DNA of 10,919 nt from Larix sibirica (lineage: Eukaryota; Streptophyta; Pinopsida; Pinales; Pinaceae), in assembly GCA_004151065.3 (NCBI GenBank), contig NWUY0303934437.1, positions 3,197 through 14,115 of the forward strand, in the 5' to 3' direction. Shown here one piece after another: positions 1-7,134 of the stretch. Under the pieces are notes generated by a model that searched no databases, had not been told where the DNA came from, and worked only from the letters and a program-made list of their open reading frames with translations. The position numbers and the translations under genes are program-made. How positions within the stretch are numbered: the stretch's first letter is position 1; each line of letters begins with the position of its first letter.

Positions 1-1650
1 GAACCCTCTCAATCGATGTTGTAACAATTGCATGGGCATATTTAGTGAAAAGGAGAGGGAGTATTTTTTATTTTAAATCATGGGTAAATTACGAGGGAGG
101 GAATGGCATAGGGCTATTTTTATTTCGCTTTAGAATAAAGTTGTGACGATGACACCTATGGACAAAGTTGATGAATTTAAATCGAAGGGAAGACGATAAA
201 ATGAAAATGAATAAATTTGACTAAGAAGACATAGATGAACCCAACATGATGAAATTTTGCAAGACCGATGCGGAGGTCAAACAAAGACAAAAATGGTAAA
301 ACAAAATATCGGCGCGATGAACATTTCACCTCAAGGACACAATGACGCAAAAATAATAGCATGTCCATACATATAGGGAGAAACAATGAATCTAAAAACT
401 TGACTTAACTTTGTTAGCAAGAGACACATGACACAACTTCCCCCAAGAGGCATGAAGGGAAAATCATTGTGCATATGGAGAAAATGAGTACGTACAGGAA
501 GATGACATCACTCTGGATGTGATGGCGAATACAAAATATCACTGCAATGAAATTTAATATGTTCATCTCTATTTTTATGTTTTGATGCTTTGGAATCATG
601 TCAATGTTGGGAATCAAAACCAACTTCCTAATGGGTCTTAATTAATAGAGAAAGCCATTTTACATTGACTGGTGTCTAGTAACTACTCAACCTTATTTTG
701 AAGAGATGTACATATACAATGCATGAATAACTCAAGTAAAGTTAGATAGAGTAGGACCCTAACAAAAACAATTAAGTTGACTATGTTATTTCATTTAATT
801 AATTAAATTGTTAATATTTGTATTTATATAATCATGAATATTGTTTGGATTATAGAACCTTAGTTGTAACTTAAACATATATAAGAAACCCAATTATGAA
901 GGTCCCAATAGTGAAAATCATTTAATTTTTTATAAATCAAAATTGACATTTTTTTAAAGGATTTACAAAATATTTTCAACCTCCCCTCTTAGAATAATAG
1001 TATTGAGGACTTGTATCACAACTTTAGTTTGAATTTTTCAACTTTCATAAAAAAGTACTATTTTAGTATGCCTATAAAAAAAAACAATTGACTAATCCTT
1101 GGTGTTGGTGAAATTAATTGTCCTTTTTAGGGCACTAATTCATTATTCAATTGTATGTCAACGAAGGTAAGTTATTCATTTAAAAGTTGCCACACAGAGT
1201 CTATGCAAGTAACAAAGCCTAATTTATCATTGATTTATGGAAACTAATCAAATTAACGAGAAACTTACTCCAACAACTTTAAAGTAGACAAAATCCACCC
1301 ACTCACATCAACTTGATTTATGCTTCTAGTTTTTCCAAAAGGATGGACATAGACCCTCTCTTCCAGTTCATTATGAGAGTTTATCTAATATAAGCATTAA
1401 AGAAAATATCTCTTAATGATGTAGCTATGAGATAAGCTCGGTATTCTCATACATGAATAACAAAGAACCTACGCCCTAACTCATTGTGAAAGCTTCTGTT
1501 TAATCACACACTTGTAGCATAGAAAGGAAATTCACACTTACATAATTAAAAAGAAAATGCAAGCTTAGAAGAAAAATTATGTAATAGATGATATACACAC
1601 GCATAGTTCAATTTGTAATTGAAATATACCAGAAATCGAACTAAAATAAA
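1..1650. other. No recognisable gene
   Basis: AT-rich sequence on both strands with only short, low-complexity open frames. It includes a 16-bp AT palindrome, ATTTAATTAATTAAAT, at 793-808, which is unremarkable in such composition. I found no protein motif, RNA gene or repeat unit that I would defend. Confidence 0.55.
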
Positions 1651-1670
1651 CACACACACACACACACACA
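1651..1670. repeat. (CA)10 microsatellite
   Basis: Ten uninterrupted CA units, followed by GTGTAG. Typical eukaryotic dinucleotide repeat and likely length-variable. Confidence 0.95.
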
Positions 1671-2693
1671 GTGTAGTACCTGTTCTAGTCAAGGGGGGCC
1701 TTCCTTGCCTTGAACATGTACAAACTAATTTAATATACAACCTACAGCAAATCAAATCCTGTGATGAGCATAGAGTAAAATGGGATCTTCATTAAACTGA
1801 AACAAGAGTGTTGGACAATGTTTACACTTCCACACTTATGCAAATTCTGGAATTCCTTCCTACCTTCCATGGACAAAAAGATTTATAAAAAATACAAGTT
1901 CTTCTTTGCTTAAATTCTTAACAATATTACATAAAAAATAGAACATGATGATCTTTCTTTGACTAGATGAGTTCAAGATCCAAGCGATTCAGGGTTCAAT
2001 AGGATTGGCATAATTACACATCATGAAAATGTCCTTGTACCAAATCAATGACTCTAATAGACCCTTAACTATCTCAACATAATCACAAAATAGGAAGACT
2101 CAATCCTCAGAGATCGGATTGACCCAATATTCTCGCAAGCATTCTTTATTTAGGGTAACAGATTATTATGCCCGATTTCCTTCTATAACGGGTAGTATTA
2201 TCTCAGCTTCCTAGATAAGTGGATTTATAGCATAAGATTGTTATGAATCACTCAAAACATTGATTTTGATCTCCACTTCACTCCTGTTACTTACACAACC
2301 ATTGGGATCAATGGCCCTTCTAATATGGGAGGATCTACAGTCGTGTTTTCAAAACTTGCCTAAGACCAAAATATGCATTCACACTCACACAAATACTCAC
2401 AAACCATGCATTCTCATCATTATTCACTTGAAAATGCAAGAAAAATAATAAATTAATACCTATGCCAAAACTATACTTATGCTCTTCTCATTAATACTTC
2501 AACTACACATATGACTAGCAAAAGGATATGGAAAGGTAGGGAAAATATAACAAAACAATGTCAATTTTGATCCCAAAAATCACCCTCCAACTAAAGAAAG
2601 TGTAGGTCCCACTGCAACAAGACTACTTGGAAGACTCTGACTCTACTAGAGATATAGTTTGAAAGTACACTGCACTCCAATCGTTGATTGAAC
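1671..2693. other. No recognisable gene
   Basis: Between the microsatellite and the palindrome at 2694 there are no open frames with protein-like composition. Apart from the weak minus-strand TATA/AATAAA pair listed separately, the stretch shows nothing specific. It may be diverged retroelement sequence, as is usual in large plant genomes. Confidence 0.5.
2145..2230 (-). promoter_or_regulatory. Weak minus-strand TATA and AATAAA pair
   Basis: On the minus strand CTATAAATCC (2230-2221) is followed about 70 bases later by AATAAA (2150-2145). This is the order expected in the R region of an LTR running in the same direction as the pol remnants, and would place such a 3' LTR around 2-3.5 kb. Both motifs are short and common in AT-rich DNA. 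Confidence 0.15.
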
Positions 2694-2712
2694 GAACCTA
2701 GTCACTAGGTTC
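2694..2712. other. 19-bp near-perfect palindrome
   Basis: GAACCTAGT-C-ACTAGGTTC: nine-base arms match exactly around one central C. A dyad like this is typical of a dimer's DNA site, but no known motif is claimed. Confidence 0.5.
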
Positions 2713-2883
2713 ATGGAAGTCCAATGTTGAAATTATCTTTTCCCAATTTTCTTCTTCCTTATCCTTTTCCACATCCTCCCACAATATGGGAAAATGAAAT
2801 TTTAACCCAGTCCATCTAATTCTCAATGTCTTCAAACAATCCAAATATCTGGGCATTCTTTCCAATGCTACACCAAATAGGAT

Positions 2884-2917
2884 AAGAGAGGGGCTCTCTT
2901 TCTTCCTGCTTAGGAAG
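2884..2917. other. Two adjacent perfect hairpins
   Basis: AAGAGAG-GGG-CTCTCTT (2884-2900, 7-bp stem) is followed one base later by CTTCCT-GCTT-AGGAAG (2902-2917, 6-bp stem). Both are exact. The purine/pyrimidine bias makes chance pairing easier here than in mixed sequence. Confidence 0.5.
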
Positions 2918-3163
2918 GAGTGATTGTTGTCTCCTTCAAATGCATAGAACCATCTCCAATTTGTTTAAAGCAATCCATATTTCACACTGTTTACCACCAA
3001 TTTTCTCACCTGTCATGTCATCATCCCAGTTGACTGCATATGTCATCATTCCACCTCATTTCCACCCAATTTGACCTTGGAAAATCAATAACAAACCCAA
3101 AAATGAAAATCAAACATGAAAGGGGTCATTATAAATTCAAGTCGCACCTATCCCTAAGAAATA

Positions 3164-3179
3164 AGTGACCTGAGTCACT
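3164..3179 (+). promoter_or_regulatory. Small dyad with TGAGTCA (GCN4-type) motif
   Basis: AGTGAC-CTGA-GTCACT has exact 6-bp arms and contains TGAGTCA at 3171-3177, the site known for GCN4/AP-1 type bZIP proteins, including the plant GCN4 motif. It lies about 210 bases upstream of the TATA box, a suitable place for an upstream element, but use is inference. Confidence 0.3.
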
Positions 3180-3329
3180 CAAAATAATTCGATATTGGAA
3201 ACCCAAGTAGCACAGTTCCTTTAGTTAAGAGCGACCTTGTCCTTGGGATGCTTTATGTTGTTTTTTATTTTCTTCTTCACAAAAAGAGGAAAGTTTTAGC
3301 ACAAATATTGGCATGGCTCAAATTAGCTC

Positions 3330-3376
3330 ATGGATTTGGGGAAAAAATATATCACTGTCCTTATCCCCAAATCCAT
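3330..3376. other. Perfect 13-bp inverted repeat beside the TATA box
   Basis: ATGGATTTGGGGA (3330-3342) is matched base for base by TCCCCAAATCCAT (3364-3376), with a 21-base loop that is mostly A and T. The right arm ends 9 bases before the TATA box. It could form a cruciform or bind a dimer near a promoter. This is the longest exact inverted repeat I noticed in the window. Confidence 0.6.
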
Positions 3377-3385
3377 TTCCTTGCC

Positions 3386-3394
3386 TATAAAATA
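3386..3394 (+). promoter_or_regulatory. Plus-strand TATA box, TATAAAATA
   Basis: CCTATAAAATAAACC is close to the plant TATA consensus and sits in a less AT-rich setting than most TATA-like strings here. Transcription would start about 30 bases on, near 3415-3425. No coding region follows on the plus strand, which favours an LTR promoter over a gene promoter. Confidence 0.4.
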
Positions 3395-3626
3395 AACCTC
3401 ACGGTCCCTCATCCGATACAATTCTCTATTGCTTAGCTCAAGCTGTCATTCTTGCAAATTTCCACCGAGATTGGAGTCAACCTTTTCTTTCTCTCGTCTC
3501 ACCTGTTGGAGATCGTTGTTGTGACATGTGGCCAGAGGATTTCAAGATCACTAGGAGAACCAATAGACCCTCCCTCAGACAACTGTAGGGACCCTTTCCA
3601 TTGTATTCGTTGAGGTGATTCTTCCC

Positions 3627-3660
3627 CTTGTAATTTATCATTAATACAAAATTAAATTCT
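3627..3660 (+). terminator. Weak plant poly(A)-like stretch
   Basis: CCCCTTGTAATTTATCATTAATAC followed by AAAATTAAATTC has the TTGTAA and AATAAA-like mix of plant 3' ends, about 250 bases after the TATA box. There is no exact AATAAA, so this is suggestive only. Confidence 0.25.
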
Positions 3661-3797
3661 TTATGTATGATGTTTTTCAAAGAATATGCTTGTACTATTA
3701 GTTTCGATTTGCTTTATGTTACTTAGTTTTAGTTTTCCTTTCATTTGTTTTTTCTTTTATTTTTGAAACTATGCTAAGGTTGTAGAACACTTTAGCA

Positions 3798-3824
3798 TGT
3801 GCCTTTGGCACAGATTTATGCCAA
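3798..3824. other. Two overlapping short inverted repeats
   Basis: TGTGCC-TTT-GGCACA (3798-3812) is a perfect 6-bp stem with a 3-base loop. TTGGCA (3805-3810) also pairs exactly with TGCCAA (3819-3824). The two stems share bases and exclude each other. They lie just past the 3' ORF stop. There is no run of T on the element's strand, and plants do not use bacterial-type terminators, so no terminator is claimed. Confidence 0.45.
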
Positions 3825-3841
3825 ATCACACACTACACACA

Positions 3842-4318
3842 CTAAGAAATAGCTAAAGTCGGGTTCTTTATGAAGAAGGATACAAAATCTAGATTTTTCA
3901 TTATTTCACTCTTATTCTCATACAAATCTCTAGGCATAGGTTCTTCCCTAGTCTTCAATCCTTGCATTTGCTTAGCATGTTTCAGAAAAGACAATGCTTT
4001 GCTCCATGTGATCTATTTTTTTTATAAATTATACAAAGGTCCTTATTTGACATTGCTTACAAGGGAATTTGGATTCCAATCATTGTTACCCTTCATGACT
4101 AAGTCATGTTGATACAACTCACACAAGATATTTTTGTCATCTTCATTACAAGATTTGTATAAATGCATGAACTTATGTCTATAATTGTTAATGTAGCACA
4201 TACCATCTACTGCTAAATCTCAAGCTTGTAAGGATGTGAATTGGATCTTAAGGTAGATCACATATACATGTGAACAACCCGAGTAAGAAAGCATCACATG
4301 AAACAAATGACATAGATA
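3842..4318 (-). pseudogene. C-terminal part of the 3' ORF
   Basis: After the coiled coil the same frame continues with YLCHLFHVMLSYSGCSHVYV, a TGA at 4220-4222, then MCYINNYRHKFMHLYKSC and KNILCELYQHDLVMKG. Three stops cluster at 4043, 4022 and 4013 (lower coordinates), and the frame then stays open for 56 codons with SKALSFLKHAKQMQGLK to the TAG at 3842-3844. Beyond a second TAG at 3833-3835 the frame could run to a TAA at 3719-3721 with a Lys-rich end, so the true terminus is uncertain. No family recognised. Confidence 0.5.
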
Positions 4319-4540
4319 TTGTTTATCTAGATTGAGCCTTCATATTTCAAGATTTATCTTTGAAATTTCCAACTCAGCCTATTGAATTTTAATCCTTTCT
4401 TCCTTCTATTGAGGTTATTCTACCTCTTGTTGTGTCATTAATATCTAAACTTGCTTCTATAAGGAGATAATCTATGCTTTCCATTGAATTATTTTCAAAT
4501 CCAACTCCCCATCATTCTCACCTTCAATTTTAGCCTGAGA
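4319..4540 (-). pseudogene. Coiled-coil segment of the 3' ORF with clustered TAG stops
   Basis: The frame reads SQAKIEGENDGELDLKIIQW, then Lys/Gln/Glu/Ile/Leu-rich pieces such as ILMTQQEVE, KEERIKIQ and AELEISKINLEI. The spacing of Ile and Leu fits heptads, so a parallel coiled coil that would let the protein pair is plausible. Stops are TAG at 4472, 4457, 4445, 4406 and 4379, TAA at 4415 and TGA at 4340 (lower coordinate of each). Five TAG codons in 96 bases, at places where Gln would suit the composition, point to decay of CAG codons. The entry into this frame lies at about 4560-4540. Confidence 0.55.
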
Positions 4541-5230
4541 ACTCCTGCTATATCTTCAACTGGAAGTACAACTTCCTCATTCTTTTGTGCTTTTACATCC
4601 TCATTATTATCATGAAACTGGGTGGAAAATAATAAGTATTTATCCTCATCAATGTCCCTTAGAAGTACATCTAATCCATGGTTACAATATTGAATTTTCA
4701 ACCTTTCTTTCACTTCCTTCTATTCTTTCTCCATATTTCATTTTTTCTTCACCAATCTCCTATCTACTGACTAAAATTTCTTGTAGGTTTTTCTAAAATA
4801 AGCCATGAGATAGAGCGGTTTATTCTTAGGGAAGAAGGGTTTTGTCTTCTTCATATGATATTCTATAACTTGTTCTTGCTCAACAAAATCCCCTTTCTTA
4901 TCACTATAATGTTCCTCTTCGAATACATAGGGATATTGAACCCTATCATTTTCTTGAATCAATTTATGCTCTCGGTCAACCTCCACTTAATCAATAGGGT
5001 GTGTCCTCTTTCTCTTTGGAGTTGGGAATTCTAGAACTGGTAACTTCAAATTTCAAAACCTAATGCCGAATCCTTTTAGATCTTCTAACTACTATGGGTG
5101 TATCAGGAACAACACCAGCCACCCATTTAGCTTTTAATTTATCTCTTAGATCCGATTTAGTATTTTTTCTAACATTTGAAGCCACTAGAAATTCAAGTAT
5201 CCCTTCAATTAAATTCACCAAACACAACTA

Positions 5231-6004
5231 CATCTTCAACAGTGCATCCTTTACTAATAAGTTGATTAGACCATGATTTGTTAGGCTCATTTCATGGTTG
5301 GTGTTGGATCGAGTCTTGGAGGTCATCAATTCTAGTGATTTTAGAAGGAAAAATGGTACATTAACATACCTTTTATGCCTCAGTTTTATTGGAAGTTGTA
5401 AATGATACCCATAAAGCATATGATAACAACGTTCACATGTGAGAAATTTATTAATGTAAAATGCTACCTACGACCACAGAGCTACCAACAAATTCCTCTG
5501 TACACCTTTTTCCCCTGCTACCAACTGTTAGTTTGTTCCTTGTACAAATTCATTCCTTAAAACAACCGAGGAACCCCTAAATTTGAACCATATCTCAACC
5601 ACTACCTTCAAACCAGTGAAATGGACTACGACCTCCTTCTTAACAAGGATATCAATTCTCTTTACCCTATCGATCGAATTCTGTAGGTTTTGGGTGAATT
5701 CAAGTGCCCTTCCCTCATCATGGCCATGGAAATGATCAAAATACTCCATCTTTCTCACTTCATCAAATATTTTCATAAAACTTGGATCAGTGTACATAAT
5801 TGTAGTATGCATAGGCTCACTATGGATAGGTGACCCCCCCATTTCACCAATTTCACCAATGAACATAAGAGAAACAGATAAATTTGGAGTAAACCATGAC
5901 CCAATAGGCTTAAGAAGGATGAAAATAGTTTGATAAGGTAAATGGATAGAGTTCATTGCGCAATCATTATAATGAGGAATTCGATCGAATGTGGATGACA
6001 ACAT
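5231..6004 (-). pseudogene. N-terminal globular part of the 3' ORF
   Basis: This is the best-preserved stretch: 158 codons are open from 6004 to a TAA at 5528-5530. After that and a TAG at 5468-5470 the same frame runs on through FLTCERCYHMLYGYHL and KRYVNVPFFLLKSLELM to a TAG at 5228-5230. Notable residues: FIGEIGEMGGSPI (48-60), FDHFHGHDEG (89-98), HFTGLKVVVEIWFK (128-141) and LTNHGLINLLVK near the end. The mixture of aromatic and hydrophobic blocks suggests a folded domain, not a disordered tail. I recall similar F-x-G-x-D and TGL-x5-WFK patterns in unannotated plant proteins, but this is memory, not a search. Confidence 0.65.
5841..5858 (-). repeat. 9-bp tandem duplication inside the 3' ORF
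   Basis: On the coding strand the two units differ only in the last base and encode GEI then GEM. The duplication keeps the frame. It follows a run of seven C on the plus strand (5834-5840), which is itself a likely slippage site. Confidence 0.6.
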
Positions 6005-6060
6005 GGTAATATACTAATTCATGGCACAAACATCATGTGTATTAATTGTATCAGGATTAA

Positions 6061-6073
6061 GCATGCATGCATG
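6061..6073. repeat. GCAT tetranucleotide run
   Basis: GCATGCATGCATG, three full GCAT units plus G, lies 57 bases before the ATG of the 3' ORF. CATGCATG is also the core of plant RY elements bound by B3 factors, but inside a dead retroelement this is more likely a simple repeat. Confidence 0.5.
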
Positions 6074-6247
6074 TTTCAAAACTCTTATACAATAATGATG
6101 GCCTATCAATCAATCACACGATTAATCGAAATTCAAATTTACACAAGGAAAAATAATTCAAATGGGTTTAAAATACATGATGGAGTTTGTGGAATTTTTA
6201 TCAAGTGAACTTGACCAAATATGAAATATACCAAGGAACAAAACACA

Positions 6248-6257
6248 CCCTTCCCCC
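6248..6257 (-). promoter_or_regulatory. Polypurine tract-like run between pol and the 3' ORF
   Basis: The minus strand reads TTAGTTGGGGGAAGGGTGTG here, with ten unbroken purines at 6257-6248 followed at once by TGTG. A polypurine tract primes plus-strand DNA synthesis and normally lies just before the 3' LTR, which begins with TG. The position is 0.9 kb after integrase but before the second ORF. It could be an internal (central) tract, a diverged copy of the main tract, or the true end of the pol-bearing element. Only the purine run and the following TG are observed; its use is inference. Confidence 0.35.
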
Positions 6258-6940
6258 AACTAAAATTTTGACTAGTCCTTTGGGAAACAAGAGCACAAGA
6301 TCAGTCAAAAAGAATAACTAACAACTAATTTATTTCACCTAAAATGAAGCCATGAAGAAAAACATACATGTTCTTACCTATGGTGAGGAGAAAAACAAAG
6401 TTGGAAAGAGGCAAACCAGAGATGTGTTGTTGAACCCAGTAGAAGAATAAAATTTTCCAAACTTGTAGTAATGGATCCAACTTTGAAGCATGCATATGAA
6501 GTATATGTTTACATATTAATGATGAAATGACTTGGATGTGCTCAAAATTCTCAAAAATTGGTAATAAATAAGATCTCCAGCCAGAAGTCGGCTCTATAAC
6601 TAGTGTAAGAATAGGTCTAAAAGTGATCTACAACAAATTTGAGTGAGAATAACATATACATCAAGTTGAAAAACAAGTTATGAATGCAACAACTAGTCAA
6701 ACATCTTATCATGAAACAAATCTAGAAATCTAAAAAACATGGATTTTTTTTGGAAAATGTGAGAATCTGGAAAATCAATATTTTTTAGGAAAATTTGATT
6801 GCTTTGCCTAAAACTTTGGAGAAGAAGATATGCAAAGGAATGATAACCTTTTCCTTTATTTGAAAGACATTTTTATTTTCATTTTTAAATTACTGCCCAC
6901 CAACAAAACTAGTTTTCAAATGATACCTTCTTGGTTGCGC

Positions 6941-7096
6941 CAGTAAGTTGGTTTTCACAGCCAAACTCTTGGTTTTATTCTCTCTTTTTATTGCTCAGTA
7001 ATAGAAAAAATCAAGGTGGTTTTCTACTATTATTGAGTCCTACAGCACTACTGAATTGGTTTTCGCTGTAGGAATTATTGGTTTTTTAATTTTTAT
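6941..7096. repeat. Diverged tandem duplication with five TGGTTTT copies
   Basis: On the plus strand TTGGTTTT occurs at 6948-6955, 6969-6976, 7056-7063 and 7078-7085, and TGGTTTT at 7017-7023. The first two copies are 21 bases apart and the last two 22 apart, and the pairs are offset by about 108 bases. That suggests an old duplication of a roughly 108-base unit. On the element's own strand the motif reads AAAACCAA. No known function; it could be a leftover of a short internal tandem repeat of the element. Confidence 0.5.
7038..7073. other. Perfect 9-bp stem hairpin in the post-pol spacer
   Basis: TCCTACAGC (7038-7046) is matched exactly by GCTGTAGGA (7065-7073) with an 18-base loop that contains one of the TTGGTTTT copies. 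In the element's transcript the stem would have the same 9 pairs. It lies 62 bases after the presumed pol stop, so a role in RNA folding is possible, but no family is recognised. Confidence 0.55.
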
Positions 7097-7134
7097 TTTA
7101 AAATTTTTAATTTATTATGAAAAGCATTAATAAA

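Larger units (their letters stand above)
2694..3680 (+). repeat. Possible plus-strand LTR or solo LTR (boundaries not determined)
   Basis: About 1 kb without a convincing ORF holds, in plus-strand order, small dyads at 2694-3179, a 13-bp inverted repeat at 3330-3376, a TATA box at 3386-3394, and 250 bases later a U/A-rich poly(A)-like stretch ending in TTGTAATTTATCATTAATAC. That order matches U3-R-U5 of plant LTRs. No TG...CA ends, target-site duplication or primer-binding site could be fixed. The direction is opposite to the pol remnants on the right, so it would be a solo LTR or part of another element; it might also be an ordinary plant promoter and first exon. Confidence 0.3.
3842..6004 (-). 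pseudogene. Additional 3' ORF of the retroelement, about 720 codons, broken, function unknown
   Basis: Seen: from an ATG at 6002-6004 the minus strand reads protein-like sequence to TAG at 3842-3844, mostly in one frame. A middle segment (about 4990 to 4545) uses a second frame, so two compensating indels bracket it. About 19 in-frame stops interrupt it. Order: globular N-terminal part to about residue 259; basic patch with VVRRSKRIRH near 5090-5063; charged linker with EEEHYSDKK; Gln/Glu/Lys-rich coiled coil at 4540-4319; C-terminal part with KNILCELYQHDLVMKG. No signal peptide or clear membrane segment is visible. It starts 1.1 kb after pol on the same strand, as additional or env-like ORFs do in Athila-type elements. 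From memory the N-terminal part recalls uncharacterised plant repeat-linked proteins; I cannot name a family. It could instead belong to a different, nested element. Confidence 0.7.
6258..7134. other. Non-coding spacer between pol and the 3' ORF
   Basis: Nearly 900 bases without a readable gene on either strand. Plus-strand positions 7081-7130 are almost pure A and T. Positions 6940-7090 hold a diverged direct repeat and a hairpin, listed separately. The part from 6260 to 6900 is featureless AT-rich sequence in which I found no domain, TATA box or primer-binding site that I would defend. Such spacers after integrase are common in Athila-type elements and may hold the leader or splice signals of the 3' ORF; nothing here proves that. 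Confidence 0.6.

Noticed and set aside
177-623. Two minus-strand 69-codon ORFs and a plus-strand open stretch of about 40 codons before 375
   Set aside because: Short, hydrophobic or low-complexity, with no motif and no neighbouring coding signal.
1546-1755. Minus-strand 69-codon ORF
   Set aside because: Kept open by the (CA)10 repeat, which gives a Cys-Val run; not a gene.
2260-2448. Plus-strand 62-codon ORF
   Set aside because: The second half is a His-Thr run from CA-rich sequence; no domain.
3248-3436. Plus-strand 62-codon ORF
   Set aside because: Runs across the inverted repeat and TATA box; no protein motif and an implausible composition.
3479-3500. Purine-rich minus-strand run followed by TTGACTCC as a 3' polypurine tract and LTR start
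   Set aside because: Fits loosely, but similar purine runs occur at 3570 and 3730-3770 and inside the coding region; no matching LTR end was found.
3870-4112. Plus-strand 80-codon ORF
   Set aside because: Antisense to the C-terminal part of the 3' ORF; composition is Phe/Leu/Ser-rich as expected from the complement of Lys/Glu-rich coding.
6937-6942. Minus-strand TGGCGC as a primer-binding site
   Set aside because: Only six bases match the start of tRNA-primed sites, and it lies downstream of integrase, the wrong place for this element.
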